Below are positions 38,143 through 47,804 of a DNA stretch of 64,000 nt, one piece after another; the first letter of the stretch is position 1; the number at the start of each line of letters is the position of its first letter. The position numbers were made by a program, and so were the translations under genes. The notes beneath the pieces are model-generated. The model was given only the letters and a program-made list of their open reading frames with translations, was not told where the DNA came from and searched no databases. The DNA comes from Nostoc sp. S4 (GTDB taxonomy: Bacteria > Cyanobacteriota > Cyanobacteriia > Cyanobacteriales > Nostocaceae): positions 124,001-188,000 of the forward strand of contig JAQYWR010000002.1 in the NCBI GenBank assembly GCA_029379225.1. Direction: 5' to 3'.

Positions 38143-40245
38143 ATGAGTGCAAGTACCATTCTTTTTGACAACCCTTTACTCCAAGGCACTGGTCTACCTC
38201 CCTTTGCAGAAATTAAACCAGAACGAGTAGTACCAGCTTTTAACCAATTGCTGGCAGAACTTGACCAGCAGCTTGCTGTTTTGGAGGCTAATGTAGAGCC
38301 TACTTGGGAAGGTTTAGTAGAACCCTTAGAAAAGCTGACTGAACGGCTGATCTGGAGTTGGGGAGCCGTGAATCATTTAATGGGTGTTAAAAATAGCCCT
38401 GAACTGCGGGAAGCTCATGAAACTATCCAACCACAGGTAGTACAATTTATCAACAAGCTCGGTCAGAGCCAACCCATCTATAGTGCTTTTAAAGTACTAC
38501 GTGCTAGCGATGGTTGGGTAAGTTTAGAACCAGCCCAACAGCGGATTGTAGAAGCTGCCATCCGAGATGCAGAACTTTCTGGTGTTGGTTTAGAAGGAGA
38601 AGCAAGAGAGCGTTTCAACCTGATTCAGATGGAATTAGCAGAACTTTCTACGAAATTCTCTAACCATGTACTGGATGCGACTAAAGCTTTTAGCTTAACC
38701 CTGACAACAAAAGCCGAAATTGACGGTTTACCCCCAAGCTTAGTCAGTTTAGCAGCACAAGCTGCTCGTGAGGCTGCTTATAGCGACGCCACACCAGAAA
38801 ATGGGCCTTGGCGTATTACTCTGGACTTTCCCAGTTATGGCCCTTTCATGCAGCACAGCACTCGCCGGGATTTACGCGAAAAGCTTTACAAAGCTTATAT
38901 TACGCGTGCTTCTATTGGTGATTTAGATAACAATCCCTTAATTAAGCGGATTTTAGAGTTACGTCAAGAACTCGGAGATTTACTTGGCTTTGGAAGTTAT
39001 GCTGAGTTGAGCCTCGCTAGTAAAATGGCTCCTAATGTTGAAGCAGCCGAAGCACTGTTAGAAGAATTACGCCAAGCCAGTTATGATGCTGCTGTCAAAG
39101 ACTTAAAAGAACTCCAAGCTTTTGCCGCATCTCATGGAAAAGAAAATCAGGATTTAAAACACTGGGATATCAGCTTTTGGGCAGAGCGCCAACGCGAAGC
39201 AAAATTTGCTTTTACCGCTGAAGAATTACGTCCCTACTTTCCGCTTCCCCAAGTACTAGATGGCTTATTTGGACTTGTCAAGCGGTTGTTTGGCGTTACT
39301 GTTACCCCTGCTGATGGTCAAGCCCCAGTATGGCATGAGGATGTCCGTTATTTCCAAATTGCTGATGAAACTGGTTCTCCCATAGCTTACTTCTATTTAG
39401 ACCCCTATAGCCGTCCAGCTGAAAAACGGGGTGGCGCTTGGATGGATGTGTGCATCAATCGTTCCAAAATAAAAGAAAATGGTGTGACTGCCATCCGCTT
39501 ACCTGTGAGTTATTTGATATGTAACCAAACTCCGCCAGTAGATGGCAAACCTAGTTTGATGACTTTTTACGAAGTAGAGACTTTGTTTCACGAGTTTGGT
39601 CATGGATTGCACCACATGCTTACTAAGGTTGATTATGCTGGAGCCGCAGGCATCAACAATGTGGAGTGGGATGCAGTAGAACTACCTAGTCAGTTTATGG
39701 AAAACTGGTGCTATGAGCGACTCACTTTATTTGGCATGGCTAAGCATTATCAAACTGGGGAAGCTCTACCAGAGCATTATTATCAAAAACTGTTAGCAGC
39801 GCGTAATTATATGAGTGGTACTGCGATGTTGCGGCAACTTCACTTTAGCACTGTTGATTTAGAATTACACTACCGCTATCGTCCTGATAGTAATGAAACT
39901 CCGGCAGATGTGCGTCAGCGTATAGCAAAGACTACTACGGTTTTACCACCACTTCCAGAAGATTCAATGCTATGTGCATTTGGACACATATTTGAAGGAG
40001 GCTATGCAGCAGGTTACTACAGTTATAAGTGGGCTGAAGTACTAAGTGCTGATGCTTTTGCAGCTTTTGAAGAAGCTGGATTTGAAAATGAAGAAGCTAT
40101 AAAAGCTACAGGACAGCTTTATCGAAATACCGTACTGGCACTTGGTGGTGGTAAGCATCCAATGGAAGTTTTTAAAACTTTCCGGGGTCGCGAACCGAGT
40201 ACGATCGCTTTACTCAGGCACAATGGTCTAGTAGGAGCTAAGTAG
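38143..40245 (+). CDS. prlC: M3 family oligopeptidase (PrlC/OpdA type)
   Basis: 700 residues. Thimet-type zinc metallopeptidase that degrades short cytoplasmic peptides and cleaved signal peptides. Active site HEFGHGLHHM with H483, E484, H487; third ligand Glu about 25 residues later in the EWDAVELPSQFMENW segment, typical of the M3 family. Full-length with the N-terminal helical domain. Symbol given by similarity to E. coli oligopeptidase A. ATG at 38143. Confidence 0.93.
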   Translation: MSASTILFDNPLLQGTGLPPFAEIKPERVVPAFNQLLAELDQQLAVLEANVEPTWEGLVEPLEKLTERLIWSWGAVNHLMGVKNSPELREAHETIQPQVVQFINKLGQSQPIYSAFKVLRASDGWVSLEPAQQRIVEAAIRDAELSGVGLEGEARERFNLIQMELAELSTKFSNHVLDATKAFSLTLTTKAEIDGLPPSLVSLAAQAAREAAYSDATPENGPWRITLDFPSYGPFMQHSTRRDLREKLYKAYITRASIGDLDNNPLIKRILELRQELGDLLGFGSYAELSLASKMAPNVEAAEALLEELRQASYDAAVKDLKELQAFAASHGKENQDLKHWDISFWAERQREAKFAFTAEELRPYFPLPQVLDGLFGLVKRLFGVTVTPADGQAPVWHEDVRYFQIADETGSPIAYFYLDPYSRPAEKRGGAWMDVCINRSKIKENGVTAIRLPVSYLICNQTPPVDGKPSLMTFYEVETLFHEFGHGLHHMLTKVDYAGAAGINNVEWDAVELPSQFMENWCYERLTLFGMAKHYQTGEALPEHYYQKLLAARNYMSGTAMLRQLHFSTVDLELHYRYRPDSNETPADVRQRIAKTTTVLPPLPEDSMLCAFGHIFEGGYAAGYYSYKWAEVLSADAFAAFEEAGFENEEAIKATGQLYRNTVLALGGGKHPMEVFKTFRGREPSTIALLRHNGLVGAK

Positions 40246-40249
40246 GCGA

Positions 40250-40372
40250 AAGATAAGGGAGATAGGGAAGTGTGGGGAGTGTGGGGAGAGAGGGGGGAAA
40301 GATTTCTTCCCCATCCTCCCAAACCTCCTATACCTCCTTTTCCTCCCATACTTCCCACACCTCCCGCACTCC
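40250..40372. repeat. Polypurine/polypyrimidine inverted repeat
   Basis: A G/A-only stretch (GGGGAGTGTGGGGAGAGAGG, ~40273-40300) followed by a C/T-rich stretch with CCTCCCATACTTCCCACACC (~40338-40358). The two are roughly complementary and could fold back between the convergent prlC and DUF928 genes; the hairpin may serve as a shared transcript end. Confidence 0.55.
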
Positions 40373-40415
40373 CTGTTTGCCCTACGCCCAATCTCCAGTC
40401 CCTAGCTTTAGAAGT

Positions 40416-41234
40416 CTAAAGCTTGTCTAACACAAGTGGTTCTTTGGCAACATCGGCTAAGTTGATACTGGTTACTAAATTTTGCCACTGCGCTTGAAGT
40501 GCGGTATCTTTAGGGTTTTTCTGGCGCAATTGAGCTAGCGTCGCTAGTGCCTCGTACCATATCCCATTTTGGACATAAATTGTATAGCGCTTAAGAAGTT
40601 CTGCGGTTTCTAATTCTTTAGCTATTGATTGATTCAAATCAACTCGTTGAATAACCCCTTCAACATAAGTCCAAGGAGTATTTTTTTCTTTATCGCAGTT
40701 AATACTAAAAAACCAACGGTATTCTTTGTTTAACGCCAAGGCAGGAGCATCGCTAGGTAGGGAGATGCGTATTACTCCTGGCTTATCTGGTAGAACGATT
40801 GATTTTCCGTGGTAAATCTCCTTAGAGTCTTTAGAGTCGGAATTTTCTTGCACCACAAATTCCACTGCATCAACCACATCCTTGGTGTATGGCACATAGA
40901 AAAACCAACTTGGACGTTCTAATGTTGTTTGTGCCCAGACATTAGTCACCCCGTCTTTCTCACTAAACGGCACCAAAGCCGTGAGATCGGGTTGATCGGG
41001 TTTAGTAAGCGGACACACATTTCCCCGCGTAGCCCCACCCCGGACGCGTCCTCCTGGAGTACGCCCAGGTGGAACAGGGGGTTGCTCAAAGCGTGGGGTT
41101 TGAGCAACAATCATTTTAGAATTAGGGCGATCGCCAAGTCCACGACCGACAGTAGAAGTCTGGCTAATTAATAAACTGGTGCAGCTCAAAACTAGTAGTA
41201 AAAATAATTTTATTGGTTGTAAATTAAATTTCAT
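40416..41234 (-). CDS. DUF928 domain protein, exported
   Basis: 272 residues with an N-terminal signal peptide (MKFNLQPIKLFLLLVLSCTS...). DUF928 landmarks: GGRVRGGATRGNVC near residue 60-74, then FSEKDGVTNVWAQTTLERPSWFFYVPY, and EYRWFFSINCD. Two Cys (C74 and C~178) could pair in the periplasm. Function unknown. In cyanobacteria DUF928 genes commonly accompany CHAT/CHASE2 and DUF1822 genes; here it is 146 bp downstream of the CHAT-CHASE2 gene on the same strand. Confidence 0.88.
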   Translation of the reverse strand: MKFNLQPIKLFLLLVLSCTSLLISQTSTVGRGLGDRPNSKMIVAQTPRFEQPPVPPGRTPGGRVRGGATRGNVCPLTKPDQPDLTALVPFSEKDGVTNVWAQTTLERPSWFFYVPYTKDVVDAVEFVVQENSDSKDSKEIYHGKSIVLPDKPGVIRISLPSDAPALALNKEYRWFFSINCDKEKNTPWTYVEGVIQRVDLNQSIAKELETAELLKRYTIYVQNGIWYEALATLAQLRQKNPKDTALQAQWQNLVTSINLADVAKEPLVLDKL

Positions 41235-41380
41235 AAAAAGCTCACTCGATCGAAATTTTAGATTTTAAATTGGGCATGGCGCAAATAGAAAGTTTGGTCA
41301 GGGTTGTTGGTTTTTTATAATTTCGCCACAGTCTCCCCTCCCCTTACACTTCCCATTACCTAAGTATTTAAACTGAGAAG

Positions 41381-43693
41381 TTAATTTTTTTTGGAATTAT
41401 AAATTGACATCAATCCAATAGTGGCTAGTAAGGACAAAGCCGAGGGCACAAAAGGCACCCAAGCACCCGAAATTAACAGACCGAAGCAAACTAGATACAG
41501 AACGCTAGAACTAACACCAACTACTAATGCCAACCAGGGTAATGAAAGTTTTCGCCAAGCCAAGATTCCCCCCACTAAAGACCAGCCCCAAATCCAGACT
41601 ATTTCGTACCATAGCGACCAAACCCGCAGCAATGGACGCCCATCTTCCACAGCGCTGAGAATTTGGCTGACCATATGTGCTTGTACCAAGACTCCTGGCA
41701 TTTGCTCGTCTAAAGGAACTCCGTAGGGTGTCGGCCAGGTATCTGGAGAATCACCTCTTGACACCACACCAATCAAAACAATTCGGTTATTGATAGCATT
41801 AGGATTAACAGGATCGGATAAAAATTGGGTTAGCTTCACCTGTTGGGCTATTTGTTTTGTGGAACGGTAGTTGAGTAAGATTTGACCGCCATTAGCATCA
41901 ATATTTTGATAACCACCACTACGAGAGTTGAGATTTGGAAAAACAGTCTTACCTAACTGTAAATTTCCTTGGGGGGTAAACTTAACATTAATTCCTAAAG
42001 GTCGCAGATAGAGGGAGGCCAGTTGTAGACTGAATGAGTAGGAGGCAGAACACAATGATGTCGGCTCTTGGTTCATAAATAAAAGATGACGACGGATGAC
42101 TCCATCACGGTCATGTATAAAGTCGCTGAATCCCAAATTTGTTGTTGGAATTTCAGGTGGTGGTTGAATACCTCCGATATTGGCTGTACCATCGCTCCCC
42201 TTACATACGCCAATTAAGTTAGGAGTTTTTTGGAGACGATTAATTAAATCTCGGTCTTTAGCCTGAAAATCACGGTAGATATCTAAGCCGATCGCTCTAG
42301 GTTGGTACTGATTGAGTTTTTGTAGAAGTTTGTTGAGAGATTTTTCCGAAATTGAAGCTCCAATCAAGGACTCACCATTTTTTCTTTGAGTTGCCAAATC
42401 ATCATCGTCAATGGTAATGACCAGCAGTCGGGGATCGATTACCTCCTCTGGACGCGATCGCATCATCTGGTCAAAGGCTTGAATTTCTGGATTTTCCAGC
42501 ACTCCCAGCAACCTCACCCCAAAAACTAAGGCTGTGATTGTCACACTGAATGACAAAGCGATGCTAAATCTGCGTTTAATGGATACAGGTGAATTCGATG
42601 TCTGTTCACTCTCTGTAGACCTTAATTCATCCCAGGTGGGGGGCATCTGGGCTGGATTTTGGCAAATCATCGGTAGCCAAGTCGCACAGGGAAATCGATC
42701 TTCAAGTCCTTCCAACCGTTCCCGTGCTTGCCGCACTGATTGATATAAAGACTCTCCTCTAGCAAAACCTTGGAGAAAATATTTTAAAAACTCTTGAGCA
42801 ACCTGGTCTGGAACCGGTTCGCGCATGATAATTATCTGAGGAATTTGCAAATCAGCTAATTCTCGTGCCAATCCCAATCCATCGCAGGAATTAAATATAG
42901 CTAGTTGCAAACCATTTTCAATGGCTTTCCTCAGAGCATACTTTAACTCACCAATAGTGAGACTATCAGTTTTATTCAAGTAAATTCGTCCGCATTCTCT
43001 ATTTCCTTGACTAGAACTATGTCCGGCAAAAAAGAGAATATCCCAGTTTTTTCCCCACAGATGCTCAGTTAATTCTTGGCGCTGTGGTTCGACGAGAAAA
43101 CTGACTTCGGCGTTGCTACACTCTTGCAATAAAGCTCGATCTGCCTGAGTGTTAATTCCTTGACTATTACCGACAATTGCCAAGATATTGACTAAAGGAT
43201 TGGGAGTGCGTAAGTTGTGAATGCGATCGTAAGTGGGTGAAGAAAGAGCGATTTCAGCCTTGGGGTAGCGTTCTAATAAGTCCCACAAATGCCAGGGTAA
43301 TAGCTGTAATTGGCTATTTTCTGTTTGTAAAATTACCCTCACTTGTTCGGTGGACGACAATCTTTCTAACCATTTTTCTCTTATAGAGCGAAACTCCTCT
43401 GCTCGCAGCCAGGTATTAAAGCGTACCCGCAAAACATGAGAAGTGTTTTCGCAGTCTTGGATCATCGATACATTTGTCACCTGCACTTGCTCAGCGTAGA
43501 GACGATAGCGATTACCTATCTGTCGATAACTAGACTGCCAATGATTATAGTAGAGCGGCATTTCGGGAAATGGAGGTAACTTCCCCGTGACTTCTGTTGT
43601 CGCACGCTCGCGTTCTTCACCAATTTGCAGGGTGACAGCAAACCCTTGCTCAAAACTACCCTCTGCGAACTTCAAAAATACTAACTTACCCAT
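41381..43693 (-). CDS. CHAT peptidase fused to CHASE2 sensor domain
   Basis: 770 residues. N-terminal part (~1-350) is a CHAT (caspase HetF-associated) domain with a plausible dyad: H225 in FFAGHSSSQ and C270 in AIFNSCDGLGLA. A membrane helix (~375-392) leads into a CHASE2 domain (~400-675; AFDQMMRSRPEE..., PRAIGLDIYRDF, GFSDFIHDRDGVIRRHLL, ILLNYRS...), then three C-terminal membrane helices (~690-765). The layout suggests an extracytoplasmic signal sensed by CHASE2 and relayed to a cytoplasmic cysteine protease. ATG 43693. Between DUF1822 (upstream, 172 bp) and DUF928. Confidence 0.92.
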   Translation of the reverse strand: MGKLVFLKFAEGSFEQGFAVTLQIGEERERATTEVTGKLPPFPEMPLYYNHWQSSYRQIGNRYRLYAEQVQVTNVSMIQDCENTSHVLRVRFNTWLRAEEFRSIREKWLERLSSTEQVRVILQTENSQLQLLPWHLWDLLERYPKAEIALSSPTYDRIHNLRTPNPLVNILAIVGNSQGINTQADRALLQECSNAEVSFLVEPQRQELTEHLWGKNWDILFFAGHSSSQGNRECGRIYLNKTDSLTIGELKYALRKAIENGLQLAIFNSCDGLGLARELADLQIPQIIIMREPVPDQVAQEFLKYFLQGFARGESLYQSVRQARERLEGLEDRFPCATWLPMICQNPAQMPPTWDELRSTESEQTSNSPVSIKRRFSIALSFSVTITALVFGVRLLGVLENPEIQAFDQMMRSRPEEVIDPRLLVITIDDDDLATQRKNGESLIGASISEKSLNKLLQKLNQYQPRAIGLDIYRDFQAKDRDLINRLQKTPNLIGVCKGSDGTANIGGIQPPPEIPTTNLGFSDFIHDRDGVIRRHLLFMNQEPTSLCSASYSFSLQLASLYLRPLGINVKFTPQGNLQLGKTVFPNLNSRSGGYQNIDANGGQILLNYRSTKQIAQQVKLTQFLSDPVNPNAINNRIVLIGVVSRGDSPDTWPTPYGVPLDEQMPGVLVQAHMVSQILSAVEDGRPLLRVWSLWYEIVWIWGWSLVGGILAWRKLSLPWLALVVGVSSSVLYLVCFGLLISGAWVPFVPSALSLLATIGLMSIYNSKKN

Positions 43694-43865
43694 GACCGTC
43701 GCTATCCCTCTCCCTGTGCAAAATCACAAACCTTTAATGTCTGATGACAAGTGTCACAAGCGCGTACATAATTTTTTTGAAAATCTCAAAAAGCCGATTT
43801 TAATTTTTAATTAATCAATTTACCACTTATAAATTACCGACAAAGAGGGAAGATAGCTAGATGTT

Positions 43866-44834
43866 TTAAATCCGGAAATATTCAGTAATACTAATACCAT
43901 TTAATGCTACCCTAACGCTAAAGTCTTCTCTGGGTTCTCCACGAAACTGTAACTGAATGTAATTGTCTGATTTTCTGGATTGAGCATCCAAAAAGACTGC
44001 TCCGGAACTATCTAGAACGGTGAGATGAACTCCTGGTGGTAAGTAAATTTGACTGCCAGTTGCGTGCAACTGGAGGAGGATACTGGTTTGGTTATCCTTT
44101 TGGGGGCTGATTTCCACAATTAACATTACAGGGTGATTGAGAATTTGGATGCCCAAATCAATTAGTTTTGCACGTTTGGTAAATGATTCTGGTCGGTTGA
44201 GAGCATTTAGTTCTACAGTTTCAGTGCTGCGAAAAGCATAAGCTGGTCTGAGTTCCGGTAGATTCCATAAAGATTCAACAGTTTGCCAACCCGTCTCAAA
44301 TATACCAGCAAACCACTGATTCAAATTTACTAGCGAGGCGAGTGGAGATTCCCGCAACTGCGCCAGATAATCGATGAATGCTTCCAATGGTTGCAATTCT
44401 CTCAAAGGTACTGTTTCAGTTGCGACACTAGCTACAAAACCTAATAGTTTTGCTTCTTGAAGCGATTCATCAAATTCAACTACTAAATAACCCACCCGTT
44501 CTTCCCAGGTTTCTGGAGGAATGGAACATATCTGCTGGTGTTTTTGAATAGGGCGACACTCAAGACGACCAACTGAGGACACTTGTAGGTCAGCTATATC
44601 GCCGCACAGACGCATGATGGGATTCCAACTATCACTAGCTTCCTTGTCGGTTGGAATATCCATCATCTGCAAATAGTCATTCACCACCCATACAGCTAGA
44701 GTATTCAGCCGAACTTGCTCTGCTTTTAAAGAATTGGACTGCTCGTTAGCAAATTGCTCGGCAGTTATGCGAGCTGTTTGGGAAATTGGCAATGTTAAGG
44801 TGAAATCATCTAGCTGATAGGCGGAGTTATTCAT
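43866..44834 (-). CDS. DUF1822 family protein
   Basis: 322 residues. Cyanobacteria-specific DUF1822: N-terminal FTLTLPISQTARITAEQFA, LNTLAVWVVNDYLQM, and LGFVASVATETVPL; C-terminal beta-rich part (YLPPGVHLTVLDSSGAVFLDAQSRKSDNYIQ...) resembling the small-ligand or adaptor half. First gene of the minus-strand cluster DUF1822 -> CHAT-CHASE2 -> DUF928. The family is often next to sigma factors or CHAT genes, but no function is established. Confidence 0.88.
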   Translation of the reverse strand: MNNSAYQLDDFTLTLPISQTARITAEQFANEQSNSLKAEQVRLNTLAVWVVNDYLQMMDIPTDKEASDSWNPIMRLCGDIADLQVSSVGRLECRPIQKHQQICSIPPETWEERVGYLVVEFDESLQEAKLLGFVASVATETVPLRELQPLEAFIDYLAQLRESPLASLVNLNQWFAGIFETGWQTVESLWNLPELRPAYAFRSTETVELNALNRPESFTKRAKLIDLGIQILNHPVMLIVEISPQKDNQTSILLQLHATGSQIYLPPGVHLTVLDSSGAVFLDAQSRKSDNYIQLQFRGEPREDFSVRVALNGISITEYFRI

Positions 44835-45014
44835 AAGTTAGTCCCTAGCGATTAATGCTGCTATGTACATATCGCCTGCATTCACTAAATTTATGCCATA
44901 AAATAAAGAATCATTTTTGAAAAATATAGAGTCGGGTATGGAGTACAGACCAAACAAAGAGTGCTGTTAGCTTTCTCAGGGGCGTTTAAGACGTGCTAGG
45001 TCAAAAGTTAAGAG

Positions 45015-45225
45015 TTATAATTTTCCTCCTGTCCATCTACTCGCCACTTCTAACTTTCCATTCACTGTAAACTCGCTATTTTTGAGTTGCAGCATCTTAC
45101 TGTAGAATTTATCGTAACAAGTCTCGGCGATCGCTGATGCTGGAATTGCAAATAATACATCTCGATCAAATTTCCCTAAGTTGCGTTCATCTTTGGGTTG
45201 GTGCAGCGTCTCGTTCGCCCACAGT
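45015..45225 (-). pseudogene. 3' remnant of an unrecognised gene
   Basis: A minus-strand frame of ~70 codons ending in TAA (45015-45017) with coding-like content: LGKFDRDVLFAIPASAIAE, TCYDKFYSKMLQLKNSE, and the C-terminal LEVASRWTGGKL. It begins after a stop near 45226 with no usable start codon, so it looks like the C-terminal scrap of a lost gene. Family not recognised. The rest of the gap (44835-45326) shows no gene. Confidence 0.45.
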
Positions 45226-45326
45226 TATTTAGTAGAGAACAGAAGCCATCGCTGGTTTGTGCCGCTGATGACTTCTAGTGTTAATTTATGGGGATTATCT
45301 TTTTACTTTTTGAGATAATTTGAGAT

Positions 45327-46061
45327 TCAATACGGGCTAGCCGTGGGGCGCACGATAATCTCATTCACATCGACATCATCTGGTTGCTCGATGGAAAAGG
45401 CGATCGCTTTGGCAATGGCTTCGGCCGGAAGCGCAATCCTACGAAATTCCTCCATCCCTTTGCCGGCTTCGGCGTCAGTAATCCTATCGGCCAGTTCGGA
45501 CTCGGTTACACCCGGCGAGATTACTGTCACCCGAATGTCAGTATTTTCCTGGCGCAGCCCCTCACTAATCGCCAGCACAGCGAACTTGGTGGCCGAGTAA
45601 ACGGCGCAGGTCGGCCATACAATGTGTCCGCCAATGGAGGACAGGTTGACGAACTGACCCATCCCCTGGCGTTTCATCAGTGGCAGTCCGGCGGCGATAC
45701 CGTTGAGTACGCCACGAATATTCACATCGATGGTCAAGTCCCATTCATCCACTTTCAGCGCTTCTAGTTTTGAAAGCGGCATCACACCAGCATTGTTGAC
45801 AATGACATCAACGCGCCCGAATTTACTGACAGCAAATTCTACAAAGGCTTGGAAGTCAGTGCGACGGGTGACATCGAGGGTCTGGTATTCTGCTGAGCCG
45901 CCCTCAGAGCGGATCGCAGCTACAAGGGTTTCTAGCCGCTCTGTGCGCCGTGCGCCCAGCACAACGTGGATACCCTTGCGAGCAAGTAAACGTGCTGTTG
46001 CTTCACCAATGCCGCTGCTCGCGCCTGTAATCAGTACGACTTTGTGTTGGTTGGTAGTCAT
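45327..46061 (-). CDS. Short-chain dehydrogenase/reductase (SDR)
   Basis: 244 residues, classical SDR: TGASSGIG (NAD(P) motif), NNAG, and YSATK catalytic Tyr/Lys with Ser ~13 residues before (LSSIGGH). Substrate unknown; closest in style to the broad-specificity carbonyl reductases of the YdfG/clavaldehyde type. ATG 46061 preceded by GGAG nine bases upstream; a TTG five codons earlier is less likely. Divergent from the AraC-type gene at 46330, a common arrangement in which the regulator controls the oxidoreductase. Confidence 0.93.
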   Translation of the reverse strand: MTTNQHKVVLITGASSGIGEATARLLARKGIHVVLGARRTERLETLVAAIRSEGGSAEYQTLDVTRRTDFQAFVEFAVSKFGRVDVIVNNAGVMPLSKLEALKVDEWDLTIDVNIRGVLNGIAAGLPLMKRQGMGQFVNLSSIGGHIVWPTCAVYSATKFAVLAISEGLRQENTDIRVTVISPGVTESELADRITDAEAGKGMEEFRRIALPAEAIAKAIAFSIEQPDDVDVNEIIVRPTASPY

Positions 46062-46329
46062 CAAAGAATTCTCCAAGTTATTGTACGTTTATCAATCAGT
46101 CGAGGTATTTAATAGTTCGATATTGTGTGGAATCTTTGATTGATGAGATGTCTAGTACACTCTTAATTTAAAAGAGTCAAAGCCTGCTGCGATCATCTGA
46201 ACCTCCAGAATTCTTGCCTAATCCTGCATTCTTTTTATTGCCTATGCTCAAAAGATAGACTCAAAAAAGTGGCTGAATATATTGGGACTGCTCTAAGTGT
46301 TAGTCTCAGAAAAGATTTGAAAGGAGATT

Positions 46330-47235
46330 ATGATAAAAACAGATACAAAGCAGCACTGTGAGCTTGCTGCTTTGATTGCACAGAACAGTGGCACAGATGG
46401 CGTCCATGCAACAGCGATCGAGCGGTTGTTCCTAATTTGCTCCTCACAACCAACTGCACCTCTTCATGCCCTGCATCAGCCTGCTCTGTGTATCGTCGCT
46501 CAGGGTAAGAAGCAGGTGATGTTGGCGGACTATGTGTATGTTTATGGTCAAGATCAATGTTTGGTGGTGTCCATCGATTTACCTTTGGTTGGCCAAGTGA
46601 TTGAAGCGACGCCACCCTTACCGTATCTATGCCTGCGGCTAGATTTAGATCCGGGAGAACTCAGTACACTGATAATGGAAGCAAAATTAGACGCTCCTGC
46701 TAACCAGCGACCAGAACCGGGCTTGTTTTTAAGTCCTGTTAGTCCCCAACTGCTGGATGCAGCGATCCGACTTCTACAGTTGTTGGAAACCCCCCAAGAT
46801 ATTGCCATCCTTGCGCCTTTGATTATACGAGAAATTCTCTACCGTTTGTTATCAGGCAAACAAAGTGCGCGATTGCGACAGATTGCCCTAGTTGACAAAC
46901 GCCTCCAGGGGATCGCCAAGGCGATCGACTGGCTCAAATGGAACTACGAAAAGCCATTTCGGATCGATGCGATCGCTCGTCAAGCCTGCATGAGTCCGTC
47001 GTCTTTTCATCATCACTTTAAATCTGTCACTGCTATGAGTCCTTTACAATATCAAAAGCAACTTAGGCTTCAACAAGCCCGTCGCTTGATGCTAGGACAG
47101 GGTATCGATGCCGCAACAGCTAGTCATTACGTGGGTTACGAAAGCCCCTCACAGTTCAGCCGTGAATACAGCCGCTTGTTTGGCGCACCACCGTTGCGTG
47201 ATATCACTCGGCTAAAAAGTGGTCAACAAACGTAA
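46330..47235 (+). CDS. AraC-family transcriptional regulator
   Basis: 301 residues. N-terminal AraC_N cupin-like ligand domain (ALHQPALCIVAQGKKQVML) and C-terminal double helix-turn-helix (~200-295): RIDAIARQACMSPSSFHHHFK and ATASHYVGYESPSQFSREYSRLFG. Strong ribosome site AAAGGAGATT directly before ATG 46330. The 268-bp divergent region to the SDR gene is the likely operator, so regulation of the SDR is inferred. Ligand unknown. Confidence 0.93.
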   Translation: MIKTDTKQHCELAALIAQNSGTDGVHATAIERLFLICSSQPTAPLHALHQPALCIVAQGKKQVMLADYVYVYGQDQCLVVSIDLPLVGQVIEATPPLPYLCLRLDLDPGELSTLIMEAKLDAPANQRPEPGLFLSPVSPQLLDAAIRLLQLLETPQDIAILAPLIIREILYRLLSGKQSARLRQIALVDKRLQGIAKAIDWLKWNYEKPFRIDAIARQACMSPSSFHHHFKSVTAMSPLQYQKQLRLQQARRLMLGQGIDAATASHYVGYESPSQFSREYSRLFGAPPLRDITRLKSGQQT

Positions 47236-47362
47236 AAGCGAGTGGAGAGTAGGGAAAAGAAATTGATAAATAAAAATAAATCAAAAATTATCCCCCATCA
47301 GCTCTCGACTTTCTGAAATAAACATTGTACAAAAAAATTAAACAGTACAGGATGTAAGTTGC

Positions 47363-47800
47363 ATGGGTCGAAAAATTAGCAAAGTTCTTAAACAGTCTGG
47401 AGTTATTCCTTATAGAGTTAACAATGGTAAAGTCGAAATCTTGTTAATTACAACTCGCAACCATCAGCACTGGGTAATTCCTAAAGGGGATATTCCCTCG
47501 GGAATGAGTCCCCCCGATTCAGCAGCTAAAGAAGCTTGGGAAGAAGCAGGGGTAATTGGGCAAGTGGACGCGAATCAACTGGGCACTTATAAATACCGCA
47601 AACAAGGCAAAGCTTATCGGGTCAAGATGTATTTATTACCAGTTGATATCCTGAGTGAAGATTATCCAGAAGCAACAAAAAGAAAACGTCAGTGGGTAGA
47701 AATCAATCAAGCTATCAGGCGGGTTAAGTTTAGTTCACTCAAACGAGTCATGAAAGGTTTTTTTCAGGTTAAATCTTCCTCTTCTACATTTCGATGTTAG
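47363..47800 (+). CDS. NUDIX hydrolase (diadenosine/diphosphoinositol phosphatase-like)
   Basis: 145 residues. Nudix region PKGDIPSGMSPPDSAAKEAWEEAGV: the KEAWEEAG part supplies the catalytic REUxEExG-like residues (Lys for Arg at the first position, as in DIPP-type members), and the position of the upstream Glu is Met. Overall order (WVIPKGD..., VKMYLLPVDI, RKRQWV) matches the DIPP/ApaH-like eukaryotic-type clade. Substrate not decidable. The stop codon abuts (5 bp) a fold-back element at 47805. Confidence 0.85.
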   Translation: MGRKISKVLKQSGVIPYRVNNGKVEILLITTRNHQHWVIPKGDIPSGMSPPDSAAKEAWEEAGVIGQVDANQLGTYKYRKQGKAYRVKMYLLPVDILSEDYPEATKRKRQWVEINQAIRRVKFSSLKRVMKGFFQVKSSSSTFRC

Positions 47801-47804
47801 CCAG

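Noticed and set aside
45384-45767. 127-codon plus-strand frame
   Set aside because: Another shadow of the SDR gene.
45703-46143. 146-codon plus-strand frame over the SDR gene
   Set aside because: Fully antisense to a clear SDR with intact motifs; no similarity recognised.
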